Positions 1-7,377 of a stretch of 10,161 nt of DNA are shown one piece after another (the first letter of the stretch is position 1; every line of letters starts with the position of its first letter). The notes beneath the pieces were generated by a model, which worked only from the letters and a program-made list of their open reading frames with translations, ran no database searches and was not told the DNA's origin. The position numbers were made by a program, and so were the translations under genes. Source of the stretch: Sulfolobus sp. SCGC AB-777_G06 (GTDB lineage Archaea > Thermoproteota > Thermoprotei_A > Sulfolobales > Sulfolobaceae); contig QEFN01000034.1 in assembly GCA_003086555.1 (NCBI GenBank), forward strand, positions 1 through 10,161, read 5' to 3'.

Positions 1-3000
1 CAAGTCCCCAAGGGAATGCTACAAACTGAACCTAAACAAAACCACCACAACACCATTATATTAGTTTCAAGTCCCCAAGGGAATGCTACAAACAGAGAGG
101 ATAACATGGAAATACTTGAAAAGATTGTCAGTTTCAAGTCCCCAAGGGAATGCTACAAACACTACAACAGAACCTACATCATTATAGACATTTTCCCAGT
201 TTCAAGTCCCCAAGGGAATGCTACAAACAAGCCCAACAGGAACATATGCTTTCCATGAGGCACCGGTTTCAAGTCCCCAAGGGAATGCTACAAACGAGGC
301 TGACCACCATAATCGGCTACTTGTAAATCGTGGTTTCAAGTCCCCAAGGGAATGCTACAAACGAACTTGTTCTTTGAAAAACACCGGATATGTGGCTGAG
401 TTTCAAGTCCCCAAGGGAATGCTACAAACCAATCAAAACCTCAGAAAGTCACGGGAACAAAAGAGTTTCAAGTCCCCAAGGGAATGCTACAAACTCTTGA
501 AGGTGAGCTAAAATGAGACCATCTACAAAAAAGTTTCAAGTCCCCAAGGGAATGCTACAAACTACGAATAGTGTCACAGTATCAGCCAACGGTACAGCGT
601 TTCAAGTCCCCAAGGGAATGCTACAAACACGAAATGGTGATTAGTATAGCTACACGAGGGGCAATGTTTCAAGTCCCCAAGGGAATGCTACAAACCAAGC
701 AGTACTACGACTACAAGCAGTACTACGACTAGTTTCAAGTCCCCAAGGGAATGCTACAAACCGTATATAAGGAGAGAAAACCGAAAAAAGGAGGACTAGG
801 TTTCAAGTCCCCAAGGGAATGCTACAAACCGATAGTTCTGCTTTTAGCTGTTGAAACTGAGCCTTCTGTTTCAAGTCCCCAAGGGAATGCTACAAACTAT
901 TTGGTCATTTTTGATACCCTCAAACACGTAATACGCGTTTCAAGTCCCCAAGGGAATGCTACAAACAAAATTTAGAATGGCATATTATGGCAAAACATTA
1001 CAAGTTTCAAGTCCCCAAGGGAATGCTACAAACAAGCAGAATTGACATAAAATTAAACTATGGATACTTAGTTTCAAGTCCCCAAGGGAATGCTACAAAC
1101 GAGAAGTGGAGAGCGTGTTAGTGTTACTGCATGCAGGTTTCAAGTCCCCAAGGGAATGCTACAAACTCAGTGAGCCTACGATGATCGCTATTATTGTTGT
1201 GATGTTTCAAGTCCCCAAGGGAATGCTACAAACGAAGGGGATGAAAGATGAGGGTGAACATATACTACGAAAAGTTTCAAGTCCCCAAGGGAATGCTACA
1301 AACTGTAGATACAGACTATTACACGTATAAGGCTGAACTTGGTTTCAAGTCCCCAAGGGAATGCTACAAACTAATCCAGGGTGAGGATTACGGGAAGGGC
1401 GTATGCGTTTCAAGTCCCCAAGGGAATGCTACAAACAGATACTTTTTAGCTGTGCTTTTTCTCTTTGCCATTTGTTTCAAGTCCCCAAGGGAATGCTACA
1501 AACTTTTTTCCACAATTATACTATTGTTGTTGAGGTTTAGTTTCAAGTCCCCAAGGGAATGCTACAAACCCTCTTACCCTTACCGTGAGAGCTTACTCTT
1601 TTAAAGTTTCAAGTCCCCAAGGGAATGCTACAAACACTACTCCCCCGGACTCATGAAAGTTGATTTTTTTATAGTTTCAAGTCCCCAAGGGAATGCTACA
1701 AACTTCTCAGAACCGTTTTGTTGTTGCTAGTCTTTATCAGTTTCAAGTCCCCAAGGGAATGCTACAAACACAAGGATGTCCTCGTCGTACACCGATATCA
1801 CCTAATGTTTCAAGTCCCCAAGGGAATGCTACAAACAAAACCTTTCTCCGCGGTTTTGCCTAAAAAAAGAAGAGTTTCAAGTCCCCAAGGGAATGCTACA
1901 AACCGGAAAGTAATAGGCTCCTTAAACTTAACATCAGCAGGTTTCAAGTCCCCAAGGGAATGCTACAAACTTTTTTCCTTTGAAAAGGGTGGAAAAATGG
2001 GAAAAGGTTTCAAGTCCCCAAGGGAATGCTACAAACTACCGGGTTTTTAACGAGAAAAATGAATTTTTTATTGGTTTCAAGTCCCCAAGGGAATGCTACA
2101 AACCAATAGGCGGTTTGGAATTCATAGGAAAAACCCTAATCAGTTTCAAGTCCCCAAGGGAATGCTACAAACACACTACCAGAATTCCCACAAAACCCGC
2201 AAGAAGTTTCAAGTCCCCAAGGGAATGCTACAAACACACGCGTCGTGTTATATTGTTTTTACAGATTTTTCCGTTTCAAGTCCCCAAGGGAATGCTACAA
2301 ACTGGCAGAGAAAAATATAAATCAAGAACAAGAACAAATGTTTCAAGTCCCCAAGGGAATGCTACAAACAAACGTATTCGCCTGCAGTGTCATCAAAACT
2401 TACAACAGTTTCAAGTCCCCAAGGGAATGCTACAAACTTTTTATGCCCTCCCCCTCAGCAAGGCAAATAATTTTTCTGTTTCAAGTCCCCAAGGGAATGC
2501 TACAAACTATCTCCTCTTCTTTAGGGGCTAGCGTCCCGCTGAGTTTCAAGTCCCCAAGGGAATGCTACAAACAGAAAATGGAGGAAATTGAAAATACGCT
2601 GCTTATGTGTTTCAAGTCCCCAAGGGAATGCTACAAACATTCTTCTTGTCTGTAGTTATCCCAAAATATTCATGGTTTCAAGTCCCCAAGGGAATGCTAC
2701 AAACTTATGCCCTCCCCCTTGGCAAGACAAATAAATTTTCTGTTTCAAGTCCCCAAGGGAATGCTACAAACACAAGAAAGAGAAACTCGATATTAACATC
2801 AAGGTCACGTTTCAAGTCCCCAAGGGAATGCTACAAACATTCACTCAAGTTTTTCCAATAAGAAGTAGGAATAAGAGTTTCAAGTCCCCAAGGGAATGCT
2901 ACAAACGCCTTCTTCTAGTCCTCTTCTTCTCTTTCTAGTCCTGTTTCAAGTCCCCAAGGGAATGCTACAAACAAAGTCGTTACAAAAACTGAGGACGGTG

Positions 3001-4081
3001 ATGAAGTGAGTTTCAAGTCCCCAAGGGAATGCTACAAACTGAAATATCGTGATGAGTTAGCGTAAACTGGGGAGTTGTTTCAAGTCCCCAAGGGAATGCT
3101 ACAAACATGGTAAAAAGCATGTATAATTGTAGGATTGCCACAAGTTTCAAGTCCCCAAGGGAATGCTACAAACAAGCTTTCCTCCTACACTTTTGCTTAC
3201 TGCATGCAGGTTTCAAGTCCCCAAGGGAATGCTACAAACTCCTTTTCTCGTGGGGGGGTGTGTAAAAAAATGAGAAGTTTCAAGTCCCCAAGGGAATGCT
3301 ACAAACCAATTCGCTATTAATCGAAAAGGCGGGTCAGCAAATGGGTTTCAAGTCCCCAAGGGAATGCTACAAACCCCCAGAACCCAACTTCACCCCCAGA
3401 AGTAGACCGATAGTTTCAAGTCCCCAAGGGAATGCTACAAACGTTGGGGGAGATTTTTTATGCCTCTCCCTCAGCATATGTTTCAAGTCCCCAAGGGAAT
3501 GCTACAAACGCCAGGGGCTCACTCCGTGGGGGGCGGTTGCCCTAGGTTTCAAGTCCCCAAGGGAATGCTACAAACTTTTTGGGGTATTCGAATGTGAGGG
3601 AGTCTTTTATGTTTCAAGTCCCCAAGGGAATGCTACAAACAATTATTAGATGGTTCATGAAAAAAGAACAAGAGGGAGTTTCAAGTCCCCAAGGGAATGC
3701 TACAAACCTTTAGTTTGAGCGGGCGGTATCTGATCCTCCTGTCCGTTTCAAGTCCCCAAGGGAATGCTACAAACTCTCGAAATTCCTAACAATCTAGCTA
3801 TTTCACTTGGCGGTTTCAAGTCCCCAAGGGAATGCTACAAACATACCCCGTCCCGAGGGGTATACTCCAACCTTTATAGTTTCAAGTCCCCAAGGGAATG
3901 CTACAAACCAATATGGACAATTTACATAATTATTGTAATGTTTTAGTTTCAAGTCCCCAAGGGAATGCTACAAACATCATTTTTCCACAATTATACTATT
4001 GTTCTGAGGGTATAGTTTCAAGTCCCCAAGGGAATGCTACAAACCGTTTGCATCTTTCGTTATTTTTACCGTTATTATCGT

Positions 4082-4111
4082 GTTTCAAGTCCCCAAGGGA
4101 ATGCTACAAAG
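4082..4111 (-). repeat. Only variant CRISPR repeat in the window
   Basis: This copy ends CTACAAAG instead of CTACAAAC. It can be read as a substitution of the last base (spacer then 35 bp, 4112-4146) or as loss of the final C with a 36-bp spacer starting with G. On the crRNA strand the change falls at the other end of the repeat from the putative handle, in its first base, so handle and hairpin are intact and processing should not suffer. All other full copies read identically. Confidence 0.9.
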
Positions 4112-6365
4112 AAATCTCTGCTTAAGCTCGTTAATGATAAGGCACTGTTTCAAGTCCCCAAGGGAATGCTACAAACATGAACTTTAAGGAGTATATCGGA
4201 AAAATGATCTACGGTTTCAAGTCCCCAAGGGAATGCTACAAACAGAGAACTGCTAATAACTTATAACAGCTGGGGATTCGGTTTCAAGTCCCCAAGGGAA
4301 TGCTACAAACTCAGTAGCATACTCCCCGAGAATCTCCTTGAGAAGATGTTTCAAGTCCCCAAGGGAATGCTACAAACGTTACAACTCATAAATTCAAATT
4401 TAAATATGACAATGTTTCAAGTCCCCAAGGGAATGCTACAAACACCATTTGGTGTTATTGTAGAAGACCAACTTGTTGAGTTTCAAGTCCCCAAGGGAAT
4501 GCTACAAACACCTGGCATATTCTATGCGACATTCCAATACACAGCAGGTTTCAAGTCCCCAAGGGAATGCTACAAACGAAGGAAAGGTAGTGAGTAGGGA
4601 CTATATCGAATTCTGTTTCAAGTCCCCAAGGGAATGCTACAAACAACATATCTTCTAGACCCGTCAAACCAAAATATATCTCGTTTCAAGTCCCCAAGGG
4701 AATGCTACAAACACTTTTTTGGAATAAAATCATCAACTGGCGGTTCAAGAGTTTCAAGTCCCCAAGGGAATGCTACAAACAGCCTTAGCCTAGCTAAGCC
4801 TAAGCCTAGCTAAGCCGTTTCAAGTCCCCAAGGGAATGCTACAAACGTCTGGACACTCCTAAGGAGAGTGTTATTACTTTGGGTTTCAAGTCCCCAAGGG
4901 AATGCTACAAACGGTCTACCGCGTTTTTTCTAAGTCAGAAGAATTTTTTATGGGTTTCAAGTCCCCAAGGGAATGCTACAAACCAAATATATCAACACCA
5001 TTCTACTTTGAACCACACCGTTTCAAGTCCCCAAGGGAATGCTACAAACAATTTGCAAAGTAAAAAAGGAAAACTCTTGAATTTTTCGTTTCAAGTCCCC
5101 AAGGGAATGCTACAAACTATCTCGATTTATGTTTATTTAGAGAATTAGAAGAAAGTTTCAAGTCCCCAAGGGAATGCTACAAACCCAAACCCTACCTCTG
5201 CCCCTTGAATACATGATGAGTTTCAAGTCCCCAAGGGAATGCTACAAACGACTTTTCTATGCTTTTCTACTTCATTCAAAATCCTAGTTTCAAGTCCCCA
5301 AGGGAATGCTACAAACACTGAATTCCAGGGATCTGTAGGATATAGAGTTAGTAGGTTTCAAGTCCCCAAGGGAATGCTACAAACAAATATCGTGATGAGT
5401 TAGCGTAAACTGGGGAGTTGTTTCAAGTCCCCAAGGGAATGCTACAAACAAACCACATGAAAGATTGCATAGTGTTATAAAATCTATGTTTCAAGTCCCC
5501 AAGGGAATGCTACAAACTCCTCTATAATACTTTCAATCAGTTCTTCATTTAGACTATAGTTTCAAGTCCCCAAGGGAATGCTACAAACGCTGACCTCTCT
5601 TTCCACCTTTTTGGTCTTCTGAATAGGTTTCAAGTCCCCAAGGGAATGCTACAAACCCAGTGCAAGAGTTTACTAAATACCCTTCAGGATTTCTTAGTTT
5701 CAAGTCCCCAAGGGAATGCTACAAACTCTAATTCTCTACCATCTTCACGTAAAGGAGTAGCGGAGTTTCAAGTCCCCAAGGGAATGCTACAAACGCGAAT
5801 TTTTTCGAAGCTAAGTCCTCCAGGTTGTCCATGTTTCAAGTCCCCAAGGGAATGCTACAAACTACGTAAGAGCAAAAGTTTATAAATTTGTGATATCAGT
5901 TTCAAGTCCCCAAGGGAATGCTACAAACGAGAGTGAAAAAATGTTGAATGATCAAAAGCAAGAGAGTTTCAAGTCCCCAAGGGAATGCTACAAACAATTG
6001 TATGGGTCTGTTTATTTACGAATGCCCGTACTGGTTTCAAGTCCCCAAGGGAATGCTACAAACATAAAAGAGCTTAACAAATTCCCCGCTCTAGTAATAG
6101 GTTTCAAGTCCCCAAGGGAATGCTACAAACAATTACGGCATGGCTAATTATAGCGTCCATGTTTCCGTTTCAAGTCCCCAAGGGAATGCTACAAACCTAA
6201 AAGCCTTACAAGAAGCTTTTCTATGTCCTTTCGGTTTCAAGTCCCCAAGGGAATGCTACAAACTCATAGGGCGTAAAGGGTCAGGCAAATCATACCTAAT
6301 GTTTCAAGTCCCCAAGGGAATGCTACAAACAAAGGCACGGCTTTCAACATTTATTTCCCTAACTG

Positions 6366-6395
6366 GTTTCAAGTCCCCAAGGGAATGCTACAAAC
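6366..6395 (-). repeat. Leader-proximal CRISPR repeat, probable integration site
   Basis: This is the right-most copy and is followed by non-repeat sequence with a promoter, so it should be the repeat duplicated when a new spacer is added. It is identical to the consensus. The adjoining spacer (6331-6365, 35 bp) would be the newest. The assignment depends on the inferred leftward transcription. Confidence 0.8.
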
Positions 6396-6423
6396 CCTCC
6401 TCACTATTATCTTACTTTAGGCG

Positions 6424-6437
6424 TTTTTATACTTTGT
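6424..6437 (-). promoter_or_regulatory. TATA box and BRE for pre-crRNA
   Basis: On the - strand the sequence reads ACAAAGTATAAAAA, a good archaeal BRE followed by a TATA box (TATA element at 6424-6431). The usual 25-base spacing puts the transcription start near 6400-6403, only a few bases before the first repeat at 6395. Both the quality of the element and its distance support transcription of the array to the left. Confidence 0.75.
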
Positions 6438-6442
6438 GTTTT

Positions 6443-6549
6443 TCGGCAGTGATTTCTCACCTTGGCTATCCCTTTCACTGCCGAGGCAATTTTACGCTGA
6501 TTTTAATATGTTTTAGTAGTAATATTTTCTTTCTCCCTTTCACTGCCGA
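6443..6549. repeat. Leader motif TCACTGCCGA, three copies
   Basis: The motif occurs on the + strand at 6475-6484 and 6540-6549 and inverted at 6443-6452 (TCGGCAGTGA). The two direct copies belong to a 16-bp identity, TCCCTTTCACTGCCGA, at 6469-6484 and 6534-6549, exactly 65 bp apart. The inverted copy lies immediately upstream of the array TATA/BRE. This arrangement is typical of binding sites for a regulator or an integration factor; which protein binds is unknown. Confidence 0.7.
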
Positions 6550-6590
6550 TTTCACTTCCTGCCTAATAAAATGAATAAAAATATATAGAA

Positions 6591-6884
6591 TTAGAAAAAA
6601 CCGAGCGTTTTTGGTAAAGTAATGTTTAAAAGTGCGGGATATCGTGTCAACTCTAACTCCTCCATGCCGTGGAATGCTAAATGTCCTCCACCCCATTCCC
6701 GCCACCTATTCAGGTTTACATCAGGTGGGCAACCGAGGTATCCAGCGGTCCCTTTAGGGACATTTATCCGAATTATTAGTCCCTTTGGGGAAAAAGGAGC
6801 GATAGGAGCCCCCTCCCATAGCCCCACAAAGTTCAGGGATTTATCAGCATTACTGTCAGCACTACTAAGGGGAGTTATAAACAT
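6591..6884 (-). CDS. Possible small hypothetical protein, 97 residues
   Basis: An ATG-started ORF on the - strand with a mixed, protein-like composition: Gly/Pro-rich middle (for example PFSPKG, NVPKGTAGYLG), three Trp residues (two of them close together, in NRWREWGGGH), and a charged segment MEELELTRY. No signal peptide, membrane segment or metal motif is visible, and I do not recognise a family. On the - strand an ACTTTTAACC element at 6903-6912 lies at the distance expected of a TATA box for a leaderless transcript. The stop codon is followed by the leader of the array, so it would point towards the array in the same direction. A 90-residue ORF on the opposite strand (6622-6894) overlaps almost completely; it is richer in Ser and Pro and looks less natural. 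The segment is also more GC-rich than its surroundings, so it may instead be a non-coding element. Confidence 0.3.
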   Translation of the reverse strand: MFITPLSSADSNADKSLNFVGLWEGAPIAPFSPKGLIIRINVPKGTAGYLGCPPDVNLNRWREWGGGHLAFHGMEELELTRYPALLNITLPKTLGFF

Positions 6885-6946
6885 ACGTGTTTAAAGGGCG
6901 TAGGTTAAAAGTAACTTTCGTCAGCGTTACTAAGGATAATTATAAA
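6844..6946 (+). repeat. Duplicated promoter-like element
   Basis: A 27-bp stretch at 6855-6881 recurs at 6920-6946 with 22 of 27 bases identical: GTCAGC, then TACTAAGG, then TTATAAA are shared. A third partial copy, TCAGCATTACT at 6844-6854, sits 12 bp before the first. Each full copy ends in a TATA-like TTATAAA on the + strand, so these look like two related promoters with an upstream operator-like motif TCAGC(A/G)(T/C)TACT. The regulated transcript is not identified. Confidence 0.5.
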
Positions 6947-6973
6947 GAGGAGTATTTACACGTGTGGCTATCT

Positions 6974-7075
6974 ATCCCTTCTGTGGGATCTCCTGCCATT
7001 GGCATTGTTTTTGTGTAGCAGGCTACGATAAAGGAGTGGTTAAGTAATGACGTGTGCACATCGGTGTTTTACCGA
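6974..7075 (+). other. Cluster of short hairpins, possible structured RNA
   Basis: Four perfect short stems lie within about 100 bases: ATCCC/GGGAT (6974-6989), TGCC/GGCA (6994-7004) followed by the T-rich TTGTTTTT, GTAGC/GCTAC (7015-7026, loop too small to fold alone) and TCGGT/ACCGA (7061-7075, loop GTTTT). A promoter-like TTATAAA at 6940-6946 would start a + strand transcript just before the first stem. This could be a small RNA, an attenuating 5' region or chance. Confidence 0.3.
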
Positions 7076-7142
7076 GGCTTCTATCATTGATTATTTTTCT
7101 TCCATATTATCAATTTTCACCTCATCCTAAGCTATAGGTTAC

Positions 7143-7160
7143 GACCCCTTAGGGTCTTTT
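7143..7160 (+). terminator. Possible terminator
   Basis: GACCC-CTTA-GGGTC forms a perfect five-base-pair hairpin directly followed by TTTT. It could end a + strand transcript from the promoter-like elements near 6875 or 6940 before it reaches cas3. The stem is short and archaeal termination depends mainly on T-runs, so the call is tentative. Confidence 0.3.
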
Positions 7161-7282
7161 CAACATTTATACAAAACCCTGATGAGAACATTGGGTGCCC
7201 CTTCCACATTGCCAAGTTAACATAACAGATGTCGTAAACTCGTTCTTAAGTCCAATGAGGGTACCGACAATCTCTCCTCAAG

Positions 7283-7290
7283 TTTTTTTT
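7283..7290 (+). terminator. Oligo-T run, possible archaeal terminator
   Basis: Eight consecutive T residues on the + strand, about 90 bases before the cas3 start and upstream of its promoter. Such runs terminate archaeal RNA polymerase without a hairpin. It would insulate cas3 from upstream transcription. Confidence 0.35.
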
Positions 7291-7340
7291 CGTAGAGAAC
7301 CGACAGTAACTTCCAACCGCTTTATACGACGCGTCACGAA

Positions 7341-7352
7341 GAAAAGTATTAA
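7341..7352 (+). promoter_or_regulatory. cas3 promoter (BRE and TATA box)
   Basis: GAAAAG followed by TATTAA places the TATA centre about 28 bases before the cas3 ATG, the spacing expected if transcription starts at or next to the start codon. No Shine-Dalgarno sequence precedes the ATG, which agrees with a leaderless message. A second TATA-like CTTTATAC at 7320-7327 could give a short 5' leader. Confidence 0.55.
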
Positions 7353-7377
7353 GGGCTTTACCGCTTAAACAATTAAT

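Larger units (their letters stand above)
1..6395 (-). CRISPR. Long CRISPR array, 96 repeats and 95 spacers, open at the left edge
   Basis: A 30-bp repeat, on the + strand beginning GTTTCAAGTCCCC and ending GCTACAAAC, recurs about every 67 bp; first full copy at 64-93, last at 6366-6395, and a 26-base partial copy at 1-26. Spacers are unique or nearly so and run 33 bp (2173-2205) to 41 bp (4913-4953, 5518-5558), mean 37. The - strand is probably the crRNA strand: read that way the repeat has a TCCC-TTG-GGGA hairpin at bases 12-22 followed by exactly eight bases, CTTGAAAC, as expected for Cas6 cleavage at the base of a hairpin. A - strand promoter lies just right of the last repeat. The distal, oldest end is outside the window. 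Repeats contain no stop in the forward frames, so spurious ORFs cover the array; none is a gene. Subtype is undetermined. Confidence 0.99.
6396..6600 (-). promoter_or_regulatory. CRISPR leader region
   Basis: About 200 bp of AT-rich, non-coding sequence directly follows the last repeat. Read on the - strand it is purine-rich and contains the array promoter close to the first repeat, plus three copies of a 10-bp motif. Leaders carry both the transcription start of pre-crRNA and the signals that direct Cas1-Cas2 integration to the first repeat. The outer limit is not defined by sequence; a candidate ORF on the - strand ends at 6591, so about 6590 is a reasonable boundary. Confidence 0.75.
6885..7377. 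other. Non-coding stretch upstream of cas3
   Basis: No ORF of convincing quality is present. The stretch holds one copy of the duplicated promoter-like element, a set of short hairpins at 6974-7075, a hairpin with a T-run at 7143-7160, an eight-base T-run at 7283-7290, and the cas3 promoter. A 27-codon GTG-started frame at 6964-7047 has four Cys and two His clustered at residues 7-17 and sits at leaderless distance from TTATAAA at 6940-6946; I regard it as a weak candidate only. Confidence 0.6.

Noticed and set aside
1..26. Shortened first repeat as a sign of the array end
   Set aside because: The missing four bases are simply cut off by the window start; the remaining 26 are identical to the consensus.
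16..6574. Many forward ORFs of 60-183 codons across the left two thirds
   Set aside because: They are the CRISPR repeat read in three frames (FKSPRECYK, FQVPKGMLQT, VSSPQGNATN recurring) joined by spacers; they encode no repeat protein.
7170..7200. C/D box small RNA suggested by CTGATGAG
   Set aside because: No D or D' box (CTGA) with matching terminal stem lies at a suitable distance.
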